A DNA stretch of 64,000 nucleotides from Megaustenia siamemsis (GCA_032433765.1 JAVIAB010000008.1:44065097-44129096); one strand, 5' to 3'. Shown: positions 1-12,002, numbered from the stretch's first letter. Notes: generated from the letters alone by a model not told the origin. Numbers and translations: made by a program.

Positions 1-31
1 CATTTTTTATGCTAAGCAGAAAACAACCATT

Positions 32-302
32 ATTGTTATTTTTAATTTGAGAGTTGTTATTGATCCTTTATTGTTATGTTAATTTGAGAGTTGCTATTGA
101 TCCTTTATTGTTATGTTAATTTGAGAGTTGTTATTGATCCTTTATTATGTTAATTTGAGAGTTGTTATTGATCCTTTATTGTTATGTTAATTTGAGAGTT
201 GCTATTGACCCTTTATTGTTATGTTAATTTGAGAGTTGCTATTGATCCTTTATTGTTATGTTTATTTGAAAGTTGCTATTGATCCTTTATTGTTATGTTA
301 AT
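32..302. repeat. 37-bp minisatellite
   Basis: About seven head-to-tail copies of a 37-bp unit (ttaatttgagagttg..., then attgatcctttattgttatg) with few substitutions and one copy shortened near 145. A further partial copy lies at 710-741, separated by the LINE H insertion. Confidence 0.9.
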
Positions 303-304
303 TT

Positions 305-709
305 CTCTCTCTCTCTCTCTCTCTGCGATCAGGACTCAATCAGAGTAGGATTCCAGACTCTCACATGAAGTCAGCTGTCAGGTTAAGTGTGTTGACCGCC
401 CCCACAGGCAGAACATCACAATTAGAGTCTGCCAGATCCATTCTGATTGAACACCCGTTAAAACGTTGCACTGTGTTCTGCGCCAGTGGTCCAGTGCATC
501 CGATTTCAGCCAGCATTTTATTCAGGTTTGCATTCCTTAGCCTTTGATTGTCCCCAATCTTCCTGCAAGGCAGCAGATGATCTTTTCTGTAGGGGGATTC
601 TGCCCTTAGATGGTCGGCCCTCCCAGGTTTACGAGCAACATCTGCCCAAGACACTAGAGGTGACTAACACAGACATGCACACACAAAGATAGGAGATGAG
701 ACCAACACA
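305..709 (-). mobile_element. LINE H 3' end inserted in the minisatellite
   Basis: A 405-bp insertion flanked by TTATGTTAATTT at 293-304 and 710-721. On the minus strand it encodes a LINE C-terminus (DHLLPCRKIGDNQRLRNANL...LTADFM, continuing as RESGIL in an adjoining frame) and ends in an (AG)n tail (305-324). The same ending, FMRESG... then GATCGCAGAGAGAG, is seen in the copy at 39685-40290. It is 5'-truncated and frameshifted, with no endonuclease or RT. The RESG ending and the (AG)n tail make the family assignment good. Confidence 0.75.
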
Positions 710-859
710 TTATGTTAATTTGAGAGTTGCTATTGATTTTTCTCATGGTCCACAGGTGCGCAAACAACTCATTGATTGTCTGTGCCCCAAACTAGAAGCA
801 ATGGGTCGCATAGCGATACCATGCGGATCTTCTAACACCGAGATCATTGTATGTACATT

Positions 860-1400
860 CATCATCATCAAGTACTGGGCCTACTGACGTAGGTGATCAT
901 GTCTCTCCACAACTTTCGATCTCGGCAGCTATTTATCATTTATGTTGTTGACCTTCTGCCAAGCCATTCTCTTAAGCTGTCTGTTATTTTTTCTCTTTGC
1001 TTCCCTCTATCAATTCGTCCCTCAATTGTTCCAGTTGTTACAATATATTCCAGTTGTTCTCTTCTCATTACATGGCCAAAAAATAATGATGATTGTTTCT
1101 TCCTAATATTGGAAATTAGCTCTCTTTTTGCTTTGATCTCTCTCAGAACATCTTCATTACTCTTCTTAGCTGTCCATGGTACTCTCAACATTCTTCTGTA
1201 AAACCACATTTCTACAGACTCCAGTAATTTTCTTGTCTGTTGTCCTATTGTCCATGATTCGCATCCATATGTTAAGACTGGCTCTACATAACATTTAAGA
1301 ATTCTTTTTCTTGTTTCTATTGTCAAAAATGGATTGCATAGTATTTTCCTAATTTTTTGGAAAGCTGCTTTTGCCTGAGCCATTCTGTATCTCACCTCTT
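860..1400 (-). mobile_element. LINE A 3' fragment
   Basis: A 541-bp insertion between the TSD copies TATGTACATT at 850-859 and 1401-1410. The minus strand encodes 151 residues of the region after the RT: MAQAKAAFQKIRKIL, CYVEPVLTYGCESWTIG, RMLRVPWTAKKSNEDVL, FFGHVMRREQLEYIVTTG, then the (GAT)n tail at 860-870. It is 5'-truncated and lacks the RT catalytic core. The same family recurs at 27055, 45250, 49206 and 60040. Confidence 0.88.
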
Positions 1401-1602
1401 TATGTACATTACTGACATTATAAAGGCTACTAGCGCCTGCTCTTCTCTACACTGTGGGACATTGTGACCCTGCCTTACCGCAATGAGCAGTTAAATAAAC
1501 AACATCAGTTATTAAGTTTCGCCTTTCTAATATATCCGTGCAAGTTTTGTGTGCGAGCGCGCACGTATGGAATGAGAGAAAATAAACAAGTCTTACTAAC
1601 TT

Positions 1603-1969
1603 CTATCTCTCTCTTGACCTTTCGAGCCGTAACCGGCCCATAGGGCGTAGACCAAAATACTCCTTCTCTTATCTGAATTTTTGTTCTAGCAATTTTCAAT
1701 TCTTTTAAAGATATTTTATCAAATCTCGCCATTTGTCTCTGTTCTGTGCAAGCAGCTCTATCTCATTGAGGGAGCCGAATCCTGCTGCTCTTGCCTCTCT
1801 CATCAATGTTCTTCTCAGTGTCTCCCTGGGTCTTCCTCTTTTTCTCTTACCTGTTGTTTCCCATATGAGGGCTTACGTTGCTATTCGGTTATTATCTCTT
1901 CTCATCACATGTCCAACATATGACCATCGTCTTTTCTTTATTACTGAAGATATTAGATATTATTATTTC
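1603..1969 (-). mobile_element. LINE C 3' fragment
   Basis: A 367-bp insertion with the short TSD ACTAACTT (1595-1602 and 1970-1977). The minus strand matches the C-terminus and 3' end of the LINE C copy at 5324-7283: YVGHVMRR-type region, GKRKRGRPRETLRRTL, ARFDKISLKEL, then GGTTACGGCTCGAAAGGTCA. Its tail is a degenerate AGAGAGATAG. Confidence 0.8.
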
Positions 1970-2465
1970 ACTAACTTACACCGAAGAAAAAATTGACGAC
2001 AAAAAATCGACAACTAGTAACAGAGATGATAAAACTCATACATACAGCACCTAACCACACAAATGGGAACATTTAGAACAATAAAAGACTTAAAAATCCC
2101 ATGACGGGGATACCTATACCAGCTATTTGAAAAATAAAAAGTGCGAAACCAAAATTTAGAAGATATGGGCCTTAAGCCAACAAACAACAAATTTAATAAA
2201 TATTTTAATAAAAGCTATTTAACATCTGGCGACAATGAGTTTAGTGTACATTCAAATAGGAACAGACACTAAACATTATAAAACTTACCCGAATAAATTT
2301 TTCCCACTCGCTAATGCCACGTCATTGATTACAAAAATCAACCCATTAAAAGAACAGATAATTACATCAGAAAAGTTGGATGTGTGTGTCCTCTCTTTGT
2401 CTTTCCTATCTTCTATTTTTTCCCTTTTACACACTATTGCATCTATACGCCCCATTGCGTCGATA

Positions 2466-3075
2466 CAAATTTTCATCATTATTGAGTGCCGTCTCCGGAT
2501 CGAAGGTTTGCTACCATGGAGCGCCATTCCACTCTGTCTCTTGCTTTGATGGTGCAGATTGTCATAGGTTGTCTTGTCCATCTTTTGATGTTACTCGTTC
2601 ATGTTAGTCTTGATCTGCCTATTTTACCGTGCATTTTCCCTTTCAATATTACTTTTATTAAACTGTTGTGTCTTTTAACATGCCCCAACAATTTCATTTA
2701 TCTTGTTCTAATTGTGTTTAGTTGTTCTCTTTTCATTTGTAGTTGTTTTAAAACTTCCATCGTTTGTTTTCTTTTCTTTCCATCCAATTGTACCTATTCT
2801 TCTATATATCCACATTTCATAGGCTTCAATTTTCTTTTCTGTTTTCTAGTCTAATGTCCATGTTTCTGCACCATACAGGAATATTGAGAAGATGTAACAT
2901 TTTGCTATTCTTAGTTTTAGCCCTGGTGTTATTTGTATTGATGTTATTTCTCTCCGTAGTTTTATTTGGAATGTTACGTGATGAGGCTCCAATCTCTTTC
3001 ACGGTGGTCTGCCATATTCGTCTTTCGTGTTCTGAATATGCCTCATGTGTACCACACACTTTGCTGTTTTCGCTT
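2466..3075 (-). mobile_element. LINE G 3' fragment
   Basis: Read on the minus strand, a frameshifted LINE C-terminus: YIFSIFLYGAETWT-like, then a basic segment, then MDKTTYDNLHHQSKRQSGMA and LHGSKPSIRRRHSIMM, ending near 2466 in TAATGATGA. Related copies are at 43347-43490, 48240-48330 and 58720-59815. The inner (5') boundary is uncertain; sequence shared with 58720-58860 reaches about 3070. Confidence 0.65.
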
Positions 3076-3297
3076 TCTGGGCCGTTGATCATTTCTGATT
3101 CTTCCGCCCCATCCACCGTCACAGACTTTTCACGTTCGGGTTGAAAAACCCCGGCCGGCGCATTGTTGTCGAACCATGTGTTTGCCTGTCGAACCGCGAA
3201 CACGCGACACAAAGAAGAATAAATCATATTCCACTTAAATATCGGTAAAGTTCACAGTCGATACAAAAACAACCCAACCAAAATAGTCACTAACATT

Positions 3298-3699
3298 CAT
3301 CATCATCATGTGCCGTTTGGCTTCGCGATCAAGTCCTTCGACAATCTTCTATCTACAGTGTATCGTATCAGTTCTGTTGACTGTTTTCCATGCCATGACA
3401 CCAAGCTATCTAGTATTTTCTCTCTTTGTCATCCGCGATCACTCTTTCCTTTTATTTTACCACTTGTAACCAAGTAATCCAACTTTCCTATTCTCATGAT
3501 ATGCCCCGAAAAATGTTGATTGTTTCTTTCTGATGTTTTTTAGGAGTTCCCTTTTTGTGTTGGCCTCTTTGAGAATATCTTCATTGTCCCTTTTAGCTGT
3601 CCAGGGAACTTTCAATATTCTTCTGAGAAATACCACCTCTATGGCGTCTAATCGTCTTTTCTCGTTTGTTTGTCTACTGTCCATGATTTGCTTCCATAG
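3298..3699 (-). mobile_element. LINE B 3' fragment
   Basis: A 402-bp insertion between GTCACTAACATT (3286-3297) and GTCACTAATATT (3700-3711), an imperfect TSD. The minus strand encodes QIMDSRQTNEKRRLDAIEVV, FLRRILKVPWTAKRDNEDIL, then a frameshifted HVMRR segment, and ends in the (ATG)n tail. Confidence 0.82.
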
Positions 3700-3769
3700 G
3701 TCACTAATATTACGTACTAATAAAACCATAATATTCCGATTTTTCTCTATATAAGTATACCAACTCCAA

Positions 3770-4021
3770 GTAAAGTAAAAAAAAAAAAAAAAAAAAAAAG
3801 TAAAGAGCCCCGTCCAAGTGGCGTATAGGGAATATGGTGTTAGTGACCATAAATTTAACAGACCTTCAGCACATGATTTTTGGGGTAATGTGGTCGGTAT
3901 TACGCCTGTGCGGCTTTACTTTCCTAGAAAAAAAATCCGGTACCGATTTAAGGCTGGGTGAACCCTACCACTTGTCCTTCGTAGTTCAGTTCACTAACCA
4001 CTGAGCTATCGCGGCTCCCGC
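3770..4021 (-). mobile_element. SINE-1
   Basis: A copy of the tRNA-derived SINE between the TSDs ACCAACTCCAA (3759-3769 and 4022-4032). On the minus strand it starts GGGAGCCGCGATAGCTCAG (A box) and ends in a CTTTACTT-type tail followed by a 20-bp T/A run at 3778-3799. The B-box region around 3975 has lost bases compared with other copies. Confidence 0.88.
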
Positions 4022-4189
4022 ACCAACTCCAACTTCATCCTAATTACGTCACACCACCTGTTACAGTAGTTGCTGCGGGAACCGACAATCAATCACCTCA
4101 GTGGAATCGCTAAATAGTACTGTAGTTGGCGATTCTGGAAGCGCTAAGTATGAACGTAAATAGCATTCCCTAATACTAACATGTTAGGA

Positions 4190-4760
4190 CATTAATGTTA
4201 ATAGTAAATAGCGACACAGCGTTAGCGACAAATCACACTGGTGGAAAATGAGAGTAGGGTATACCAGGGACATCCTACCTGTTCTGCGCACATTTTGAAG
4301 GACACGGCGTGTGGACACCGTTGGTGAGAGTGAATGGTATTGAAGGTAAAGGACACCTCTAAGATCGGACACATTCAGGGGACCCTACTATTGAGAGGGA
4401 CACCCCCCCCCCCCCCCCACACCCAAAAAAAAATCATGATGGCACCTATGGCTACGGAATGGGAGATGGTCGTGGAAATTAAAATGCTTTGGTAAGGGAA
4501 GATAATCACGGAGAGTGTGATATGGAGTAGGTAATTAGTTGTCGCTAAGGGGGAGGTTGCAGTTATAATAATGAAATATAACATTAAAAAGCGAGGACTC
4601 ATAGCTGACCGATTGAATGTATTTTATTGGATTTTGTGGTTTTTTAGTGGAGGAATGGGGCGCAGATTGGTAAGTGGTTGGGCTGTAGGGACGGAGGGGA
4701 CTGTTTGATGGTCGAAGGTGATAGTCGATTTTTTTTGGTCTTTATGTATTGCCTTTTAGT
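4190..4760 (-). repeat. unclassified repeat, inverted partner of 8880-9830
   Basis: Read on the minus strand this stretch shares scattered blocks with the plus strand of 8880-9830: ATCCAATAAAATACA...CAATCGGTCAGCTATGAG, a C-run of about 17 bases (4402-4419), and a block encoding RGVLYLQYHSLSPTVS that parallels RGILYHQYHSLPPPVS near 9700. The copies are strongly diverged. No coding role is apparent. Confidence 0.5.
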
Positions 4761-5310
4761 TTAAGTTTTTTTTTCTCTTCTGTACTGCTCAGTTCCCTTC
4801 TTCTACCAGCTTTTAATATGTGTTCTATACTTGTACTGATAAGTATTATTAAGATCGTTTTGATTTAAAGTTGTTATGACAAGTGGTAAAGTTGGTGAAT
4901 TAATCTTATGTTTGTTTCCTTGTTATTTTTCTTTTCAATTTCCACCTTCTTTTAAACTTCTGCTTGTGTCCCTACCACCTGTATATTTTTTTCTTTTTTA
5001 CATCTCTTTCTGTTTTCCTTATCAATATATATATCTTCTTTGCTTTGTAGTCCCTCTCTCTTTTTAAAATTGATCATCTCTTTCTTCTCTCAATTCCATA
5101 TACTTCTGCTTTTCATTCTTTATTTTTCACTCCACATCTTTCTTTCCTCCCAATGCGTGTTTATCTCCTCGAATTATTATGCAAAAGAATAGTAACGGAA
5201 AAGTGAAGAAGAGAGAGATAGAGAGGTAAAATGAGAGAGATATCAATAAGGAAAATATTGCAATAACCAGAGAGGTATAACGCCTCATTTTGGAATTGAA
5301 TATGGATGAA
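4760..5310. other. pyrimidine-rich stretch, nothing identified
   Basis: T- and C-rich DNA (4740-5160), then purine-rich DNA (5160-5280). No gene, RNA or repeat family recognised. Confidence 0.5.
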
Positions 5311-5323
5311 CCATGGGATATTC

Positions 5324-7283
5324 TATCTATCTATTGACCTTTCGAGCCGTAACCGGCCCATAGGGCGTAGACCAAGATACACCTTCTCCTATATGAATTT
5401 TTGTTCTAGCAGTTTTCTTTTAAAGATATTTTATCAAATCTCGCCATCTGTCTCTGTTCTGTGCAAGCAGTTCTATCTCATTGAGGGAGCCGATTCCTGC
5501 TGCTCTTGCCTCTCTCATCAATGTTCTTCTCAGTGTCTCCCTGGGTCTTCCTCTTTTTCTTTTACCTGTTGTTTCCCATATGAGGGCTTGCTTTGCTATT
5601 CGATTATTATCTCTTCTCATCACATGTCCAACGTATGACCATCGTCTTTTCTTTATTACTGAAGATATTAGTGGTTGATTGGCGATTTCTCTAATTTCCT
5701 CGTTTGTTTTGAATTCGTTCCATTCTATACCAAGTATTTTCCTTAGACATTTATTTTCGAATGCGTTCAACTTTGTTTCTATATCTCTTGTTGTTTTCCA
5801 GCTTTCACACGCATACGTAAGGGTTGATAGTACATTTGATTTGAATAGCCTAAGTTTTGTGTTTGTGCTAATGAGTTTTGATTTCCACAACTTTTCAAGG
5901 CTTCTGAAAGACATTGCTGCTTTAGCCAGTCTGATTCTAATTTCTTTGCTCGTATCCCCTTCTCGATCAATGTCACTTCCAAGATAGATGAAGTGATCGA
6001 TCTCTTCTACTGGTTTGTTTTCCATGTATATTTTGTCACTTGTTGGAATTAAACTTTTCATGACTTTAGTCTTTTCATGATTGACCTCAAGCCCAATTTT
6101 GCTGGCTATTGATGATAGTTCATTTGTGTTTTCCTGCATCGTTTTTATCTGATTGCTGATGAGAACTATGTCATCAGCAAAGTCCAGGTCCTCCAAATGG
6201 TCTCCTTGTATCCATTCGATGCCTTTATTACCAGTGCAGCATTTCTTCATTATGAAGTCCATAACAATTCCAAATAACAAGGGCGATAAAATACATCCTT
6301 GTTTAACCCCAGTTTCTATTGGGAAACATTCGCTCAGTCCTTCCTCTGTTCGAACTGCACATGTGTAACCATCATACATGTCTTTGATAATATTTATGAT
6401 TTTTGATGGTAAGCTATATTGCTTCAGAATTTTCCACAAAGAATCTCTATGAATACTATCAAATGCTTTTTTGAAGTCGATGAAGTTAAGTACAAAAGGT
6501 TTTTGCTTTTCAATGTGTTCCTCCAATATAAGTCGTAGAGTGAAAATGTGGTCAAGACAGCTTCTCCCTTTTCTAAACCCAGCCTGTTCTTCACGCATTA
6601 CTGTATCTATTGAATCCTTTATTCTATTTAGGATGATTTTACAGAATAATTTTGAGGCAACTGACAAAAGTGTCACGCCTCTCCAATTGTTACAATCTCT
6701 AAGATTGCCCTTTTTTGGGATCTTAACAATGATTCCTTTTTTCCATTTATGAGGCGTCTTCTCTGTTTTCCAAATGATGTTGAACATTTTTTGGAGATGT
6801 ATTAAATTATGGCTATCAATTGCCTTGAGGATCTCAGCTGTTAACTTATCCTCTCCAGCAGCCTTGTTATTGGTCATTAGCTTTAAGGTGGTTTCTATTT
6901 CACTCAAGGTGAAGTCATCTAAATTTACATCTAATTCTGCTGCTGGTGTTTCAGCTTCAAAATCTATTAAACTGTGAGGTAGTGGACGGTTAAGAATTTC
7001 TTTGAAGTGTTCCGCCCAACGGGCTTTTATGTCTGCGCTTGTTGTTAGCATTAATCCAGATTTGTCTAGAATTGGTGTTCCACTGGATGTATAGGTGTTT
7101 GTCAGCATCTTTTGTACAGTATAAAGAGTTCTGCTGTCTCCTGTAATTGCAGCTGTCTCTGCTTTCTCTGCCAAGTTGTCTATATAAGCTCTTGTATCTC
7201 TTCTTGCCGAACTTTTCACTTTGTTGTCTAATTCTTTGTATGTTGCTTTTGCCAGAACCTTTCCAAGATATGGAAATAAAGAT
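5324..7283 (-). mobile_element. LINE C, long 5'-truncated copy
   Basis: A 1960-bp insertion bounded by ATGGGATATTC (5313-5323 and 7284-7294). It encodes the LINE reverse transcriptase almost without damage and ends in AATAGATAGATAG. It lacks the upstream endonuclease, so it cannot retrotranspose unaided. Other copies of the family lie at 1603, 13291 and 20367. Confidence 0.93.
5420..7283 (-). CDS. LINE C reverse transcriptase, 5'-truncated but open
   Basis: A single frame of about 620 LINE-derived residues. It is open further upstream, but the first roughly 20 codons before 7283 come from flanking DNA, so there is no native start. Visible RT blocks: GIIVKIPKKGNLRDCNNWRG, AGFRKGRSCLDHIF, the first catalytic Asp in FIDFKKAFDSIHR (about residue 290), GVKQGCILSPLLF, and the catalytic FADD (about residue 389). 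The C-terminus has RRWSYVGHVMRRDNNRI, GKRKRGRPRETLRRTL and a terminal WRDLIKYL. It would copy its own RNA at a nicked target. The absence of stops and frameshifts suggests a fairly recent insertion. Confidence 0.9.
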
Positions 7284-7294
7284 ATGGGATATTC

Positions 7295-7747
7295 ACAACA
7301 AATCAATATTATTAACATTGACTGGATTAAGGAAAAAAGCATGAAAACATATCCAAACTTGGCGTGAAGTCAAACTGGCCTTGTTAAATGTTCAAGTAGC
7401 TGGTGTTTGGCTCATTTAGGCCACCAAGATCCTACTTGGCCTAAAGTCTAGTTAACAACCTAAATTCTGGCTAGTGTTTCTGATCTGTCATCTTGTACGT
7501 CAGCCAGGCAGAACATCACATGCATGCACAGTTGAACACAGTGGTGTAATACGTCACAACTCGTGTTATCACATGAGGTATATGTTTCATTATGTGAGCG
7601 GATCGACACATGCTTAGTCCGATCCTATCACATAATCCTATAATGAGCTTGCCTGGAAAAAGTCATCTCCTATCTCACATTTGTCAAAGGGTTAGTTTAA
7701 CTTTTAGATGGGGGTAGGAATATTTTGTGTTAAACTAGCGAATTAGA
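7295..7747. other. no gene identified
   Basis: Moderately AT-rich flank between LINE C and the first inverted-duplication arm. No repeat family or gene recognised. Confidence 0.4.
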
Positions 7748-8755
7748 TGAGAAAAAAAAATTTAATTATATATTTGCTATGACATCATCATCATGTGCCA
7801 TACCAGTTGGCATAGGCGATCATGTCCTTCCACAATCTTCTATCTACAGTGCATTCTGTTGTTGACTGTTTTCCATGCCATGACACCAAGCTATCCAGTA
7901 TTTTCTCTCTTTGTCGTCCGCTATCTCTCTTTCTTTATATATTCCAGTTGTAGCCAAGTATTCCAACTTTCCTCTTCTCATGACGTGCCCAAAAAATGTT
8001 GATTGTTTCTTTCTGATGTTTTTTAGGAGTTCCCTTTTTGTGTTGGCCTCTTTGAGAATTTCATGATTGGTCTTTTTAGCTGTCCGGGGAACTTTCAACA
8101 TTCCTCTGAGAAATCCCATCTCTGTGGCCTCTAATCATCTTTTCATCTGTTATGACATTAACTTGTCAATTTTACAACATTAAACTATATGCTTAACCTG
8201 CAACTGTCAGTATGTTTATCATTGTATTTTAATACAAGAGGGAAATTAGTGACTGAAATGCATGAATGGTTGTATTATGGAGAAGCCATGTGACCTAGTG
8301 GGGATTAAAATAGCCACACTTTCAAGAACAAACGGTGGACCGGTAGAATGGTCATGGTGTGTGGGATATTGTCCCAGATTGGTGTGTTTGTTTTCTTAAT
8401 ACTGGTCAGATGTTGAAAGTGGAAAATGTGTCAAGCAAGGAAAATACTTTGAGAGATCTTTGGCTGTACCTGGTCAGTCGTGGGAAATTTATTATTTTTT
8501 TTATTACGACAAAATTTATTAAATATAATGTACACATTTCAAACCAGTAACATAAATAGGACATGAAACTAAACAGGACTATGTAGCCTACTATGTTAGA
8601 TAGCTATGCTGGAGATACATGGCCACGTTCTCAGAATGGACATTAGAAAGCTATCGCACCAAGCTCTTATGTGGAACCAGAAGGGCACTGAGAAGGCAAA
8701 AGAAAGTGAGGAAGACATTTATAAAAGATACCCTACGAGGAACCATCATCAAAAA
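7748..8755 (-). repeat. inverted duplication arm A (LINE B plus LINE J debris)
   Basis: This kilobase recurs in reverse orientation at 12003-13010 with few differences (an extra GGGCACTGAGA-like segment near 8685, small indels). It includes a LINE B 3' fragment on the minus strand (7785-8119: MGFLRGMLKVPRTAKKTNHE, FFGHVMRRGKLEYLATTG, (ATG)n tail) and, at 8610-8755 on the plus strand, a LINE J scrap (GHVLRMDIRKLSHQALMW in a shifted frame). Confidence 0.88.
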
Positions 8756-8879
8756 AAAACCTCAACCACATAATATTTTATCCATATATCCTACAAAATC
8801 ATCTCTGACAATTTTTCATATTTTCTCTACATAATCAAATACATTTCCTCTATAATCAAATAATATTTTTGCCTATACA

Positions 8880-9830
8880 GATTCAACTACAATTCACGCC
8901 ACCATCTTTATTCATCGACCAGCTTTTGGTCATTTTCTATCTTTTCTGCCCCTCCCCCCCCCCCCCAAACAAAAAATAAAATGACCCACAATCCATTTAA
9001 AATCAAGTCAAATTCAGCCAACTCCCACCAAAATCCATTAACATACAATAAATCGATCAACTTTGGTTCTTATATTTATTGACCAGCTTTGATTTGCTAG
9101 TATTACATCTTCTCTATCTTTACCACACATAGCTATCCATCCCTTAAATCACTAAGAATCTATTAAAAGTAATTAAAATACAATTTAAAAAATCAATCAG
9201 TCAGCTATGAGTCAGTCCTTTTATTCTTCTTTATTTATCGGTCACTCTTTACCATCCCCCCACCCTCTTTCTGCCACCCTAAAAACCCATCAAAATCCAT
9301 TAAAATACAATCAATTGGTCGGCTATCACCTTTGACCACCAAGCCATCCCTCTGTCCCCATAACCTACCAACCTGTGCCCCCTTCCACCTCTAAAAACCT
9401 ATTAAATTCCAATCAAATACAATGAATTAGTCATCATTCAGCACTTTTTATCTTTATACTTCACTATTATATCTTCAATTTTCTCCTTACTGACAACTAA
9501 TTCCCCCCCCCTCTTCCCCCCCCCCCACACACACACACACATTTTTTCTACAATGATCTCCCCTACCATCATATTTGAATTTCCACGATGATCTCCCCAT
9601 ACCATGTCTACAGGTGTCCATCATGGTTTTTGGGGTTTTGTAGGAATCCTTCTTATTAGCAGGGTCTCTCTGAGGGTGTCTAATCATAGAGGTATCCTTT
9701 ACCATCAATATCACTCACTCCCACCACCAGTGTCCCATGCTGTGTCCATCACAAAAGCAGTGTCCATCAAAATGTTTTCAGCAACAGGTAGGATTTTCCC
9801 GAATATACACTACTGAAAATTGTTAGTCAA
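8880..9830 (+). repeat. unclassified repeat with poly-C runs
   Basis: Imperfect internal repetition of a block like CCATTAAAATACAATCAAT...GGTCGGCTATCA (around 9040, 9180, 9290, 9410), C-runs at 8945-8967 and 9506-9527, and a (CA)n run at about 9527-9541. It matches 4190-4760 in inverted orientation. The 9604-9816 frame is repeat, not a gene. Confidence 0.5.
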
Positions 9831-9867
9831 GTGTCTCCAGAAAACAGTGTCTTCATACCACCATTCC

Positions 9868-10880
9868 CTTGTTATGCTGTTTTGTGACTATGGTTAATGG
9901 ACAGACTTACAGTTATAGTTATCCGAAGGCCCCAGCATCACTGCAAACGAATTAAAATCCATTTTTGCTCAACAATCCATGCCAGTGGAATCATCCAAAT
10001 TAACATCTCGTTGAATATCCAAACAGGCAGCTACAGTCTCCATCGTAGCATATACAGCACACGTCAAAAGACATAAGGCATATTAGCACTGACAGTGAAC
10101 GCAACTGAACTGGCCGTTATACGATATCATCATTCATTGTAAGCAATCTGAGTATAGAAACACCATCCGATGAAACACACAGCTCACGGTGTGAACAGAC
10201 CACTAATCACAGTAGCTCCTGCAGCAAGCTGGACTTGGAATATGAGGAAACTGCAACAATTAAGCTTTTCAGACAGTGCCTCAATGGTCATATATCTGGG
10301 CATCTGGCTGGTGTAATTTGCACATTCCTTTGCCAACCTGTCTGCCTTGTTTCCAGGAATATTGCAGTGAGATGGAATCCACTGAATCACAGTTCTGCAT
10401 CTTTGGCAGAGCTAGTAGAGTGTTTCTCATAGATCATTCAGGTCTTTGTTTCCATGACTCCTCAGTGCAATAACTACTGACAGAGCATCTGTGAGGAATA
10501 CAATATTTTCTTCTTTAATCTTTTCCTTCAAGAGAGTTTCAGCTACAGTTTTCTCTGCTTTAAAGTTACTTGAATATTTTCCTGCAGCAACAGAGACTTT
10601 TCTTTGTTCCATTTTCAAGTAAGTAAGTGAAGAGCCCCATCACGCCAAGTGGCATATAGGGAATATGGTGCTATTGACCATAATTTTATTAGATCTTTGG
10701 GGTAATGTGGTCTGTATTACTCTCATGTCGCTTTACTTTCCCAGAAAAAAAATCCAGTACACATTTAATGCTGGGTGAACCCGGAAGCCGTCGATCCGGA
10801 TTGAACCCTACCTCTTGTTCTTTAGCGTTATTTTTCTTCTCTCTTCTCCATTTTGGCTGTTTTTATATATTGAGACAACT
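9868..10880 (-). repeat. inverted duplication arm BC (LINE H RNase H plus SINE-1)
   Basis: This segment recurs inverted at 13030-14874, where it is split by a LINE C insertion. On the minus strand it holds a SINE-1 copy (about 10627-10815) and a broken LINE H RNase H domain (10620-10184): the TDALSVVIALRSHG strand, then, after an in-frame stop, IQWIPSHCNIPGNKADRLAKE with the family's His and Asp residues. Confidence 0.88.
10184..10620 (-). pseudogene. LINE H RNase H domain, interrupted
   Basis: Two abutting minus-strand pieces: 10618-10427 (AEKTVAETLLKEKIKEEN, FLTDALSVVIALRSHG) and 10390-10184 (IQWIPSHCNIPGNKADRLAKE). The conserved Asp of TDALS and the terminal H...GN.AD motif of RNase HI are present, but stop codons separate the halves. 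In LINEs this domain removes the RNA strand of the cDNA hybrid. The paralogous copy at 14123-14460 is also broken. Confidence 0.75.
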
Positions 10881-11195
10881 TATTCAATGTACGTAAAAAT
10901 AATTGCTATTTTATTATATTTATGTTAAAAAAATTATCAAATTTATTTGATTTACATCAAAATAATTGCAAATTTCAGCAATATGCATCAAAGTATTTGT
11001 CAATTTATGTAATATACATAAAAATATTATCATTTTATATGACACATGTAAAAAAATGTATCATTTTATTGTATTTTCATTTTAAAATTCAATTATTTTG
11101 TTATTTGCATAAAAAAGTATCTTTTATAGCAGCGGCTATGGGGATGTCCCGACTCCAATGAAACTGATTCCATGAATAGAGTAGAATGGAATGGA

Positions 11196-11314
11196 TAGAT
11201 TAGAGTAGAAAAGATCCAGGTTAAAAATGAATTGGACATTATAATGACTATGGATGAAACAGTCATGATAATGTCCAATTCACTTTTAACCTGGATCTTT
11301 TCTACTCTAATCTA
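11196..11314. repeat. 54-bp stem-loop inverted repeat
   Basis: Arms 11196-11249 and 11261-11314 are nearly perfect reverse complements (TAGATTAGAGTAGAAAAGAT...) around an 11-nt loop. AT-rich flanks; possibly a small foldback element. No TSD seen. Confidence 0.85.
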
Positions 11315-11920
11315 GTCAAATCTTACTTTAAAATCAGTAAATATTACATTTTTTTTTGGTTATGCCACATTAATCTCTAAAAAATTTGAATATGGAGATG
11401 AAATGAAAGTGTATAGAGAAATATTTACCTAAAAAGTATAGAGAATAATTAACTAAAGCTAAAATCAAAAGTGAAGATAATGTTAATGAAAGTTTTAAAT
11501 AAACAATTATTAGACAATGAGAATGCCTTTTAACAAAAGTCACCAAAAATATGTCAATTGATAATTTGCTAATCATTTAACCAAATATCTACACGTGGCA
11601 TTAAAAATATAAATAAAGAAAAAAGTGTGCGTGTAAATACTAATTTTGTATTTTTAAAAAATGTAAATTAATTAATTAATACTAACTAAGTTAATATATG
11701 GCAAGGTAGTTTATTTTATCTTCATTATAATGTCTATACTGTTTAAAAAATGTTTAAGGTGAATTCTCAACATTTTGAAATGACCAAACAAAATTAAAGA
11801 ATAATTATTCAAGATGTAAATAACAAATGCTTTTGATGTAGCCACAAATATGGAAATCAAGCATAAAATATGTTGAATGACTGATTATTCTTTTGGGTCA
11901 AATATGGCGCATATGGCAGA
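11315..11920. other. AT-rich stretch, nothing identified
   Basis: Very AT-rich DNA with short direct repeats only. The preceding 10881-11195 is similar. No gene or element recognised. Confidence 0.5.
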
Positions 11921-12002
11921 AGACATAGTTTTCCATGTTCAACAGTCAGCTGTACCCTGCTCTAATTCCTGGTTGTTTCAGTGAACTATGGCTGCACTCT
12001 CC

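Noticed and set aside
2826..3227. 133-codon minus-strand frame with acidic middle
   Set aside because: It overlaps LINE G in a shifted frame (the correct frame gives IFLYGAETWT); it also runs into non-LINE flank.
5481..5987. Plus-strand open frames opposite LINE C
   Set aside because: Antisense shadows of the RT frame; the same shadows recur over the copy at 13447-13941.
9604..9816. Small plus-strand frame similar to the 4184-4372 minus-strand frame
   Set aside because: The similarity is explained by two inverted copies of one repeat; no start context or codon conservation supports a protein.
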